64,000 nucleotides of DNA from Candidatus Obscuribacter sp. Its GTDB lineage: Bacteria; Cyanobacteriota; Vampirovibrionia; Obscuribacterales; Obscuribacteraceae. Below are positions 55,207 through 63,527 of this stretch, in pieces. A program made the position numbers and the translations under genes. Each line of letters begins with the position of its first letter. The stretch's first letter is position 1. The stretch lies in the NCBI GenBank assembly GCA_016712465.1, contig JADJQZ010000001.1, forward strand, positions 3,348,001 to 3,412,000, written 5' to 3'. A model generated the notes under the pieces. The model was given only the letters and a program-made list of their open reading frames with translations. It ran no database searches and had not been told where the DNA came from.

Positions 55207-56853
55207 ATGACAACCGCAACAAAATTAACCAGCCACCTGATTCTGGAACAACTGCTTCTGGAAGGAGCCTCAGCCGTCTTCCACGGTCCACGCTGTAATC
55301 CTTCGCCTCTGGTGCAGCTTTTGAACACCTCCCAGGTCTTGAAATGTGCCCGCGCACTTTCCGAGAGAGCCGCCAGTTTCATGGCCATCGGACACAGCCA
55401 GAGCACAGCCAGACCGCCGGTGCTGGTTCTCTCGCCCGGGCAGGGAGCCCTCAACGCCTTGCCGGCAATTTATACGGCAAAACAAATTCAGGTACCGCTG
55501 ATTGTGCTTTGCGAACAGCAGAGCACTCAGATCATGAACGACGACCCGGTGCTGGCCCTGGATAACTTAGCCCTGGTGTCGAAACTTACAAAATGGTCGG
55601 CGGAAGCCCGCTCCCCGGTGGAAGTAACCCGGCTTATACGCCGCGCATTCACGGAGGCCCTGGCACCGCCCAAAGGGCCGGTAATGCTGTCTTTGCCCCT
55701 GGACATCCTCTACCAGTACGCCCAGGGAGAAGTGATCAATCCGCCCCATGTCAGCCCCCTCGGGGCAGCCGCCGACAACTTCTTGAAGAAAACAGCTAAA
55801 TCTCTGGTTACCGCCAAAAACCCTTGCATTATTGCCGGCAACGAAGTCAATCAATTTCGAGCCCGCAAAGAAGTAGTGGTGCTGGCTGAAGTACTGGGAT
55901 GCCCGGTGTACACGGAGCCCATGCCCACCGGCGTCAACTTCCCCAATCGCCACCCGCAGTTCGGAGGCGTTCTTCACTTTGGTCTAAGTACCATCAAAGA
56001 AAAACTGAAGGAGCACGACCTGGTGCTGGCTCTCGGTATGCAAACCAGACTCTCGGCGGAAGCGGACAAAATGTCCCTCTTCAACCCCCGTGCGGCTATC
56101 ATCCAGGTCAATGTGGAGCCCACTCTGGCCGGCAAGAGCTTACCCTGCATTGCTGCGGCTACAGCCGATATTGCTGAAACCATGACGCGCCTGCGTGCTG
56201 AAATTCAGCTTGTAGCTGATGCCAGATGCCTATCGGTGGCAAAAATCAGAGCCCAGGAAACCATCAAACAAATTACTGAAGAGCGAATGAAGCTGGAAGA
56301 GGAGCTGGTTTACCCTTCCCACAACGATCCCATTTCCCTTTTCTGGCTGCTGCGCACCCTTGATGGCGTGCGCCCCACCGGCTCAATTATCGTCAACGAC
56401 ATCCTCTCCATCCATGCCGACCCCTGCTCGGTAATGAGCCTGGAAACGAGTTCTTCCTATGTTTCTTCCAATGCTTGCATAGACGGCTACGGCTTGCCGG
56501 CCGGTCTCGGGGTGCAGCTTTCACTCACGGCGCAGGAACTGCCGGTGATAGTGCTCACCAGCGACGAGTCCATCATGCAATGCAGCGAGGCTCTCTGGTC
56601 TGTGGCCCATTATCAGCTACCCATCAAGATTGTCATCGTTTCTGCCGGCGGCGCCGCCCTGCTCATTCAGCCGCAAACACCGGCCCAAATAGGATTCCCG
56701 TTCAACAGTCCCACCATCGATTTCCAGAAAATGGGACAGGCCATGGGTCTGAAGGTGTTTACCGCCACCATCATGGAAGAAATGGAGGAGGCCATCACGC
56801 GCCTCTTCGAAGAGGAAGGCCCCTGCGTTCTCAATGTCAAGGTATCCGGCTGA
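55207..56853 (+). CDS. ThDP-dependent enzyme family protein with a degenerate cofactor motif
   Basis: A 548-residue protein of the acetolactate synthase/benzoylformate decarboxylase fold. The PYR domain keeps Glu53 (LSERAASFMAIGH) and LSPGQGALNALPAI; the central domain has NPCIIAGNEVNQF and GVLHFGLSTIKEKL. In the PP domain the Mg-ThDP motif GDGx(24-27)N is changed: Ser452-Asp453-Glu454 (VLTSDESIMQ) and Ser479-Ala480 in place of the Asn pair. Cofactor binding is therefore doubtful, and the enzyme may be inactive or altered. It stands alone, 296 bases before korA. Confidence 0.8.
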   Translation: MTTATKLTSHLILEQLLLEGASAVFHGPRCNPSPLVQLLNTSQVLKCARALSERAASFMAIGHSQSTARPPVLVLSPGQGALNALPAIYTAKQIQVPLIVLCEQQSTQIMNDDPVLALDNLALVSKLTKWSAEARSPVEVTRLIRRAFTEALAPPKGPVMLSLPLDILYQYAQGEVINPPHVSPLGAAADNFLKKTAKSLVTAKNPCIIAGNEVNQFRARKEVVVLAEVLGCPVYTEPMPTGVNFPNRHPQFGGVLHFGLSTIKEKLKEHDLVLALGMQTRLSAEADKMSLFNPRAAIIQVNVEPTLAGKSLPCIAAATADIAETMTRLRAEIQLVADARCLSVAKIRAQETIKQITEERMKLEEELVYPSHNDPISLFWLLRTLDGVRPTGSIIVNDILSIHADPCSVMSLETSSSYVSSNACIDGYGLPAGLGVQLSLTAQELPVIVLTSDESIMQCSEALWSVAHYQLPIKIVIVSAGGAALLIQPQTPAQIGFPFNSPTIDFQKMGQAMGLKVFTATIMEEMEEAITRLFEEEGPCVLNVKVSG

Positions 56854-57149
56854 GGCAACTCCCTCAGTTCCGGTCTTCCTTCATTTTTAATTTCCCTCTA
56901 ATAGTTAAGTACCGGCTCTCTTCAGTCAGTACCTGTTTGACTTGCAAAGTATCTCGAAAAGCTTAGCGAAATTGGTATTTACGGGCACTTCTGCGGCAAG
57001 AACGGCTAAACTTTAGTACTGTGCCCAGGGAGCAGCAGGCTTGGGGAGGCATACCAGCCCGGACTTAACCTGAAACTGCGCCTGTCAGACAGGTCAAAGA
57101 AAGCACCCAAGGGTACAGACCAGAACACCAGAAAAATAGGATACGCACA

Positions 57150-58976
57150 GTGAAAACGCTAGTTGCAGACAGCAAAGAAAAACTGGGGAAAGGAAAGATA
57201 GTCAACGACTTTTCCATCCAGGTAGCCACCGTAAACGGCTCCGGGAGCCAATCCTCTAATAACGTGCTCATGCGTTCCATCTTCCAGATGGGCATTCCGG
57301 TGAGCGGCAAAAACCTCTTCCCCTCCAATATTGCCGGTCTACCGACCTGGTTCACCATCAGGGTGAATAAAGACGGCTATATTGCTCGTAAGGCAGAAAT
57401 AGACATCCTCGTGGCCATGAATCCACAGACCGCCATCGACGACGTCAAGGCCCTTACACCGGGAAGCGTCTGCGTAAGCCCTGTGGAACTGAAACTGGAT
57501 GCCATTCGTAGCGACGTCAAACATTATCAGGTGCCTTTCAGTGAGTTGGCGGCCAAAGCCAGCGACAATCTGAAACTGCGCAAACTTCTCACCAACATGA
57601 TCTATGTCGGCGTGGTGGCTGAACTTCTCAATATCTCCCATCCGGAAATTGAAAATGCCATCACCAAACAGTTTGAAGGTAAGGCCAAAGCCATCGATCT
57701 CAACTTGAACGCCGTCAAACTGGGCAGAGAATGGGCCAAAGAAAATCTCAAGAAAGAAGATGCCTATACTGTCGAGCCCATGGATAAAACCCAGGGCAAA
57801 ATCATCATCGACGGCAACGCCGCCGCTGCACTCGGTTGCCTCTTTGCCGGTGTGACTGTGGTTTCCTGGTATCCCATTACACCTTCATCGAGCCTTTGCG
57901 AACAGCTCATCGATTATCTGAAAGAGTATCGCATCGATAAAGAAACCGGCAAAGCTACTTTTGCCGTTGTGCAAGCGGAAGACGAACTGGCGGCCATCGG
58001 TATGTCCCTGGGCGCCGGCTGGGCCGGAGCACGCTCCATGACTTCCACCAGCGGACCCGGCATCTCACTCATGTCGGAATTTGCAGGCTACGGTTATTTC
58101 ACCGAAATTCCCACCGTCGTCTTCGACGTACAGCGAGTCGGTCCCTCCACTGGCATGCCCACCCGCACATCGCAGGCCGACCTGACCAGTACCTACCTGC
58201 TCTCCCACGGCGACACCAAGCACATCATTCTCCTGCCCGGTTCCGTAAATGAATGCTACGAGCTGGCCCTGGAAGCCTTCGAACTGGCTGAAAAATTCCA
58301 GACACCGGTCTTTGTACTCACCGATCTCGATCTGGGCATGAACAACTGGATGTCCGATCCTTTTGCTTATCCCACCAAGCCCATAAACCGCGGCAAGGTA
58401 CTGGACGCAGCCGCTCTTGAAAAAGCCGGCAAGTTCGAGCGCTACAAAGATGTGGACGGCGACGGTATTCCATACCGCACCTTGCCCGGTACCGATCATC
58501 CGCTGGCCGCCTACTTCACCCGTGGCTCCGGTCACACTGAAAAGGCCACCTACACGGAAAAACCGGAAGATTACGTCAACTTGATGAATCGTCTGGAGAA
58601 GAAGTTCAACACGGCCCGGCAGTTTGTACCGAAGCCGATTCTCTCGGAAAGCGATGATGCCAAAGTGGGCATCATCGCTTTCGGCTCCAGCCACTTCGCC
58701 GTGGAAGAGTCCAGAGATGAACTGAAAGCAGCCGGTGTCAATACCAGCTACCTGCGCATCAGAGCTCTACCATTCACGGCAGAGCTTAAGAAATTCGTCA
58801 CCGACCATGAACGGGTTTATGTTGTAGAACAAAACCGTGACGGTCAGATGCGCGACCTGATTGCACTGGAAATGCCTGAACTAGCCACCAAACTGCGCTC
58901 GATCAGACACTACGACGGACTGCCCCTGGACGCCTCGTTTGTCACCGAAGCCGTGATCCGGGAGGAGAAAAAATAA
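57150..58976 (+). CDS. korA: 2-oxoacid:ferredoxin oxidoreductase, alpha (gamma-alpha fused) subunit
   Basis: A 608-residue subunit: the N-terminal gamma-type domain (about 1-200, FSIQVATVNGSGSQSSNNVL) is fused to the alpha/PYR part (GNAAAALGCLFAGVTVVSWY, PITPSSSLCEQL, EDELAAIGMSLGAGWAGARS, TSTSGPGISLMSE). It oxidises a 2-oxoacid, probably 2-oxoglutarate, to the acyl-CoA with ferredoxin as acceptor. Start is a GTG with AGGA eight bases upstream. It overlaps korB by one base (TAATG), so the two subunits are coupled. Confidence 0.93.
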   Translation: MKTLVADSKEKLGKGKIVNDFSIQVATVNGSGSQSSNNVLMRSIFQMGIPVSGKNLFPSNIAGLPTWFTIRVNKDGYIARKAEIDILVAMNPQTAIDDVKALTPGSVCVSPVELKLDAIRSDVKHYQVPFSELAAKASDNLKLRKLLTNMIYVGVVAELLNISHPEIENAITKQFEGKAKAIDLNLNAVKLGREWAKENLKKEDAYTVEPMDKTQGKIIIDGNAAAALGCLFAGVTVVSWYPITPSSSLCEQLIDYLKEYRIDKETGKATFAVVQAEDELAAIGMSLGAGWAGARSMTSTSGPGISLMSEFAGYGYFTEIPTVVFDVQRVGPSTGMPTRTSQADLTSTYLLSHGDTKHIILLPGSVNECYELALEAFELAEKFQTPVFVLTDLDLGMNNWMSDPFAYPTKPINRGKVLDAAALEKAGKFERYKDVDGDGIPYRTLPGTDHPLAAYFTRGSGHTEKATYTEKPEDYVNLMNRLEKKFNTARQFVPKPILSESDDAKVGIIAFGSSHFAVEESRDELKAAGVNTSYLRIRALPFTAELKKFVTDHERVYVVEQNRDGQMRDLIALEMPELATKLRSIRHYDGLPLDASFVTEAVIREEKK

Positions 58977-60007
58977 TGACCACGTCAGCACCTAAAACAA
59001 ACCGCATCGGCTTGACCCTGGCCGACTACAAAGGTTCTCCTTCAACCCTTTGTGACGGCTGCGGACACGACGCCATCACCAGCCAGATCATCAAGTCCTT
59101 TTTCGAACTTGGTTTGTCACCACACCAGGTGGCAAAACTATCCGGCATCGGTTGCTCCTCCAAAACACCGGCCTATTTCTTGAATCAGGCTCACGGCTTC
59201 AACGCCGTGCACGGACGCATGCCTTCCATCGCCACCGGCGTCAGCATGGCCAATCACAACTTGACCATGATTGCCGTATCCGGCGACGGCGACACCGCCT
59301 CTATCGGTCTGGGACAGTTCTGCCATCTGGTCAGGCGTAACGTTCCCATGATCTATATCGTGGAAAACAACGGCGTCTACGGTCTCACCAAAGGTCAGTT
59401 CTCAGCCACCGCCGATCTCGGCTCGAAGCTGAAAACCGGTGTTCTGAACGAACTGCCGCCCATCGACCTCTGCGGTCTGGCTATCGAACTGGGCTGCGGC
59501 TTCGTAGGCCGTTCCTTCGCCGGTGATCCCAAACAGTTGACGGCTCTCATCAAAGCCGCCGCCTCCCACAAAGGCACCGCCGTGTTAGACGTGATCAGCC
59601 CTTGCGTCACCTTCAACAACCACGAAGGCTCCACCAAGAGCTACAAGTATGCCAAAGAAATGGAAACTCCCTTGCATGAGCTGGGTTACATTCCTTTCTT
59701 CGAGCAAATCAACGTCGAATACGAACCGGGCTCCGTGCAGGAAGTGGAATTGCATGACGGTTCCAAAATCACCCTCAAGAAAACCGAGCACGATTACGAT
59801 CCGACTTGCGCCATCAACGCCATGAAGACCATCAAGCAAGCCCACATCGACAAGCAGTTCCTCACCGGTCTGCTCTATATCGATGAGCAAAAGCCTGATT
59901 TCACCTCGCTCTTGCGCGTTGGTGAAGCTCCGCTTGCCACCTTGCCTGAAGAGAAAACCAGACCGAGCAAAGACGTACTCAAGGAAATCATGGAAGCTCT
60001 CATGTAA
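58976..60007 (+). CDS. korB: 2-oxoacid:ferredoxin oxidoreductase, beta subunit
   Basis: A 343-residue ThDP-binding subunit. The iron-sulfur cysteines appear in STLCDGCGHDAITS and GIGCSSKTPAYF, with another in the C-terminal region (ISPCVTFNNHEG). The ThDP motif is intact: VSGDGDTASIGLGQFCHLVR followed by IYIVENNGVYGLTKGQ. It completes the heterodimer with the upstream alpha subunit, and a strong terminator follows 25 bases later. Substrate choice between 2-oxoglutarate and other 2-oxoacids is not settled by sequence alone. Confidence 0.93.
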   Translation: MTTSAPKTNRIGLTLADYKGSPSTLCDGCGHDAITSQIIKSFFELGLSPHQVAKLSGIGCSSKTPAYFLNQAHGFNAVHGRMPSIATGVSMANHNLTMIAVSGDGDTASIGLGQFCHLVRRNVPMIYIVENNGVYGLTKGQFSATADLGSKLKTGVLNELPPIDLCGLAIELGCGFVGRSFAGDPKQLTALIKAAASHKGTAVLDVISPCVTFNNHEGSTKSYKYAKEMETPLHELGYIPFFEQINVEYEPGSVQEVELHDGSKITLKKTEHDYDPTCAINAMKTIKQAHIDKQFLTGLLYIDEQKPDFTSLLRVGEAPLATLPEEKTRPSKDVLKEIMEALM

Positions 60008-60031
60008 ATCCGTAATTACATCTTAGGTTCT

Positions 60032-60064
60032 GAAAAGGAGGGAGACTTGGTTTCCCTCCTTTTC
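60032..60064 (+). terminator. strong intrinsic terminator after korB
   Basis: A perfect 12-bp stem (60032-60043 GAAAAGGAGGGA with 60053-60064) with a nine-base loop. The stem begins with AAAA and ends with TTTTC then TTT, so it can act in both directions, ending korAB and also the convergent small gene at 60074. Confidence 0.85.
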
Positions 60065-60073
60065 TTTAGTAGT

Positions 60074-60394
60074 TCAGATATTGCCCTTCATGGTCAGGTA
60101 GAGGCAAACGGAAAAAAGGAAGAGTGTCAGAGCCATGCATACCTTAGCCAGGGTCCAGAGCACGGCTATCCATTGAGGCGGTAGAAAAATACCGAAGAAA
60201 GATATCAAAACCGGCAAAACCACAAAGCAAATCGGACCGACAATCATGAAGAGAGTCCAGAGCGCCTTTTTGAACAAATAGTCGTCCGAGGTGGTGGCAA
60301 GCTCAGCCAGGCGTTCAGGATTTCCGCCGCACGCGCGCTCCTCCTTCTGCCTGACAAATTTAACCGCCTTGCGGCGCATTTGCTCCAGATCCAC
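60074..60394 (-). CDS. small two-helix membrane protein
   Basis: A 106-residue protein: a charged N-terminus (about 1-40, MDLEQMRRKAVKFVRQKEER), then two hydrophobic helices (about 44-70 and 75-100). GTG start with GGGGAGG upstream. Convergent with korB and sharing its terminator. No family recognised. Confidence 0.65.
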   Translation of the reverse strand: MDLEQMRRKAVKFVRQKEERACGGNPERLAELATTSDDYLFKKALWTLFMIVGPICFVVLPVLISFFGIFLPPQWIAVLWTLAKVCMALTLFLFSVCLYLTMKGNI

Positions 60395-60790
60395 TTTTTC
60401 CCTACCTCCCCTTTAATCTTATAGTATCCGACAGGCGCAGGAAATCGAGGGCTAATAGGAGCGAAGCGGCTTTCCAACCAGGCATTGAAAGCTCAACCGA
60501 TAACGGTTGAGCTTTCGTATTATCAGTCTTGAATAGCAGCCGCAACAGGCGCTCAAAAAAATCTTCTACTTTTCCAGCCGGCGAAAAGCCCAGAATTGCA
60601 GGAAAATCGGCTCCAACCCTTGTCAAGTGGCGCATTCTCAAGTTTTAGACCTCTACCCCGGGGGCACATTAAGAACGTAGGGCTAAGTGCATCCAATTCT
60701 CATAGCAACCAAACTTGAGCTAAAAGTCTGGTGCTGGTTTTGTGCACCGGTCTGAAACGCTATCCATGAAAAAGATCAGGGTAATTTCTC
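60395..60790. other. 396-base intergenic region
   Basis: Contains the hairpin at 60487-60516 and the promoter area of the following plus-strand gene. A CAACCCTTGTCAAG stretch near 60617 is not followed by a clear -10. No coding frame is supported. Confidence 0.4.
60487..60516. terminator. perfect 13-bp hairpin
   Basis: GAAAGCTCAACCG (60487-60499) pairs fully with 60504-60516 across a four-base loop (ATAA). Only a short, mixed tail follows, so it may be a terminator, a transcript-stabilising hairpin or a protein-binding palindrome. Confidence 0.4.
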
Positions 60791-61357
60791 ATGAGACCGT
60801 CAAGGGCATTACGTTTATACTACGGCGCCACCTTCAGTCTGGGGCTACTCCTGACAGTACCCCTGGCTCACTGGGTAAGAGCCGACGATGTGGGGATGAG
60901 AGGGGCTGCCATTCTCATTCTTTCAGTCAACGTTCTCTTCGTCATGATCTTGCCCCTGGTCATGGACTGGGCCGAAAGCCGCTACTTCAAAGCCAGATTT
61001 CTAGCCATGGAAGATGTGGCCAAAGACAATCCTGAACTAGCCACCTTGTTGACCAGTCAGTGTGAAAAGCTGTCGCTGCCGGGCTTAAAACTGGCTGTCG
61101 TAGATGAAGGCAATCAGGAAGAGCTTTTTAGTTATGGACTTTGGCGCAATAATCCACGCCTCATCCTGTCCAATCAATTTCTCAAGGGTTCTATCGAAAA
61201 GGAAGTGGCACCGAGCGTGGAGGCGGAATTGACCCGCTTCGCCAACCAGGATCATACCCTGGTCTTTTTGCTCTTCGCCGGCTTCCAGGTGATGGTGCAA
61301 AATCTGCTGGTCTATTTCATGAGTCTTGGAACTGCTACTGTTCCTTTCATCAACTAG
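60791..61357 (+). CDS. M48-like membrane protein lacking zinc ligands
   Basis: A 188-residue protein with two N-terminal helices (about 8-30, 40-62) and the M48 pattern SLPGLKLAVVDEGNQEELFS, RNNPRLILSNQFLKG, then SIEKEVAPSVEAELTRFANQ. At the catalytic position HExxH is Ala145-Glu146-Leu-Thr-Arg149, so zinc cannot bind as in HtpX or Ste24 relatives. A third helix (about 160-180) ends the protein, and the usual C-terminal domain is missing. It is either a remnant or a non-catalytic homologue. Start has AGGG before the ATG. Confidence 0.6.
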   Translation: MRPSRALRLYYGATFSLGLLLTVPLAHWVRADDVGMRGAAILILSVNVLFVMILPLVMDWAESRYFKARFLAMEDVAKDNPELATLLTSQCEKLSLPGLKLAVVDEGNQEELFSYGLWRNNPRLILSNQFLKGSIEKEVAPSVEAELTRFANQDHTLVFLLFAGFQVMVQNLLVYFMSLGTATVPFIN

Positions 61358-61358
61358 C

Positions 61359-63020
61359 TTATTCAATCATTTCGCTGCGAAAGACTTCAAACTTAGCATC
61401 GCCCTTGTAGGCGTCTTCACTCAGTCCGGCTTTCAAGGACAATTGCTTGAGGGTCTCCTCGAGCCCCCAGCCGTACTCAGTGGCTACGGAAGGTAAAAAG
61501 ACTGCCTGCCGGCCGCGGCATTTGAGCAGTATGCCGTCTTCGCCAATCTTGATGTCCTCATAGCGAGCTATCTTGTGGGGAGGCGTCAGCACGCTAACTT
61601 CCACTTCCAGATTCTTGAGTTCGGACGGTGCCACCGGCAGGAAACGCGGATCGCGGCTGGCTGCTGAAATTGTATTCTCGATGACGCCCTGATAGAGGGG
61701 TTTGATGGGGAAAATATAGCCGATGCAACCGCGCAAGCTCCGTTCGCCTTTCTCATTCTTGTGCAAAGTGACGAAAACACCGTGGGGCAACTTGAGGCGC
61801 TCGCTCAAAACAATACCGTGTTCCCCGGTCAATTCTGCCAGTGCCGGAGTCTTGCCGGTACGAACGAAAACATCCAGGGTAGTCCGGGCTAGCTTGAGCA
61901 GATTTTTGCGCTCATCCTTGGTGAGCGGTTCCGGCGCGAGAGCGGTTTCTCTCAGCTTATTCCAACTGCTTTCGGGCGAACGAAATTCTACGGCCATGTA
62001 AGAAACACTATGGGGATCATCAGCAGCGGGCAAATCAAAATCCGAATCCAATTTATCCTGCACTGCCAGTACATCCCGAGATGTCTTGTAGTCAAGCAAA
62101 TAACCTCTGCTGTCTTCCGGCAAAAGAGCCAGGAGAACACAAAGAGCATACACACCGCAGATAGTATCATCGGTGCGTTTATAAAACTGCATGAAGCCTT
62201 CCAGATCATTGCGCTCAAGATAGCGCAATGCTTCCATATCGAGAGCTTTCAGTTTCTCTCTGAAACGACCGCCGCTTTCATAGGGGAAAGGTTCATACTC
62301 AAAGCGCGGACCAAAATGGGTAAAGTCGGATGAGACCACGACAAGATCGCCGTCCTCAAGATGCTGCCTCAGTTCTCTAGCTATGAAGCGAGCTTCAAAA
62401 GAATCGTCCAATTGCCCGACCAAGACAGGTACGATTTTTACATCACCAAAACAAGCCTTGATAAAGGCCAATTGCAATTCAAGGGAATGCTCCTGTTGGT
62501 GCGCCTTGGTAGCCTCCTGAAAGAGGATATTCTGCCGCAGTTCTTCCACCACCTCAGTATCTACGGTCAGTTCGCCCAGCACGGTCTGAAAGCTCTTATC
62601 GAGGGTGAGAGCGGCACCATGGAAGCCCTTGTAATGAGAGGGACCGAGCAAAAATACACGCTTGATTTTCTGCCCGCTCATGGCACTCTTGCTGGCCGCC
62701 AAATAAGAATATGCAGCCGTTTTTCCGGAGAACATATAACCGGCATGGGGTGCCACCACGGCCAGTACCTGCCCCTGGGGCACCGGAATCTTGCTCTCTT
62801 TCTCACCGGCAGCGGCAAGGAAGCTTTCAATTTGCCTGGAAAGCTTGGCCGGTTCAGCCTCATACCAGGTACCGGCGAAGCGTAGCGATCTTTTACCGGT
62901 GGAGCCGAACAGAAACAACTTACCCTCCTTGAAGTCCACCCCGCATGCGGTCAGACCAAGACTAATTACCACCAGCCAGAGGATCAAGGCGGACCGAACC
63001 GCCCGAGGAACAGTCTCCAT
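61359..63020 (-). CDS. Memo-AMMECR1 fusion lipoprotein (AmmeMemoRadiSam A and B)
   Basis: A 553-residue protein. A lipoprotein signal (SALILWLVVISLGLTACG) has a lipobox ending in Cys at about residue 26. The Memo (AmmeMemoRadiSam B) domain follows (VVAPHAGYMFSGKTAAYSY, LLGPSHYKGFHG, QQEHSLELQLAFIKACFGD, VVSSDFTHFGPRFEYEP), and then an AMMECR1 (A) domain (RSLRGCIGYIFPIKPLYQGV and SAASRDPRFLPVAPSELKNL). Start at 63020 is preferred over a TTG at 63041. It overlaps the end of the upstream gene. In other bacteria A and B are usually cytoplasmic and lie beside a radical SAM gene, which is not seen here. Confidence 0.88.
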   Translation of the reverse strand: METVPRAVRSALILWLVVISLGLTACGVDFKEGKLFLFGSTGKRSLRFAGTWYEAEPAKLSRQIESFLAAAGEKESKIPVPQGQVLAVVAPHAGYMFSGKTAAYSYLAASKSAMSGQKIKRVFLLGPSHYKGFHGAALTLDKSFQTVLGELTVDTEVVEELRQNILFQEATKAHQQEHSLELQLAFIKACFGDVKIVPVLVGQLDDSFEARFIARELRQHLEDGDLVVVSSDFTHFGPRFEYEPFPYESGGRFREKLKALDMEALRYLERNDLEGFMQFYKRTDDTICGVYALCVLLALLPEDSRGYLLDYKTSRDVLAVQDKLDSDFDLPAADDPHSVSYMAVEFRSPESSWNKLRETALAPEPLTKDERKNLLKLARTTLDVFVRTGKTPALAELTGEHGIVLSERLKLPHGVFVTLHKNEKGERSLRGCIGYIFPIKPLYQGVIENTISAASRDPRFLPVAPSELKNLEVEVSVLTPPHKIARYEDIKIGEDGILLKCRGRQAVFLPSVATEYGWGLEETLKQLSLKAGLSEDAYKGDAKFEVFRSEMIE

Positions 63021-63495
63021 GTGGATCCGCCTTAGAATCAAAGGTAATGGTCATCTTACCCCGGGCCATACCGGTGGGCAAGAGGTCCAGGGGCTTGGAC
63101 TGATCGAGGGCGGTCATAGCCGCCGCTTCCGCTTCCTGATTCTTGGGAGCACTTGTCACCGAGATGTCTCCGTAGGAACCGTCTGAAGCCAGTTCTGTCG
63201 TGAGTACCACATGATTGTTACCGTCCGGTACCAGCCATTTGCCTGCTACCTTTGCCCAGACCCGGCCGCAATAGGCCCCGATCGCAGCCTGGGAGGCACC
63301 GCCCTGAGCAGGGCGAGCCGCCTTGACCGGTCCCTTTCCGGGGGCACTTTTGGCGGCAGCCTTTCCGGAAGCCGCCTTTTGAGGCGCCGCTTCCACCTGC
63401 CCAAACATCAAGAAGGTGCAGGAGAGCGCAAGAAGTGCGAAAGCCTTTCCTGTGACTGGTACATTCAATCTGAGAGCGTCGCCCAAAAGCTTCAT
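62962..63495 (-). CDS. secreted TonB-C-like protein
   Basis: A 177-residue protein with a signal peptide (about 1-36, GQVEAAP), an Ala/Lys/Gly-rich linker (about 37-68) and a TonB/TolA C-terminal-type domain (AIGAYCGRVWAKVAGKWLVP, HVVLTTELASDGSYGDISVT, EAEAAAMTALDQSKPLDLLP). TonB-C modules bind envelope partners. It lies upstream of the Memo-AMMECR1 gene, overlapping its start by 59 bases, so the two are linked. Confidence 0.75.
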   Translation of the reverse strand: MKLLGDALRLNVPVTGKAFALLALSCTFLMFGQVEAAPQKAASGKAAAKSAPGKGPVKAARPAQGGASQAAIGAYCGRVWAKVAGKWLVPDGNNHVVLTTELASDGSYGDISVTSAPKNQEAEAAAMTALDQSKPLDLLPTGMARGKMTITFDSKADPHGDCSSGGSVRLDPLAGGN

Positions 63496-63527
63496 CTAAA
63501 TTACTCCTCTAACGTTCATGCGTAAAT

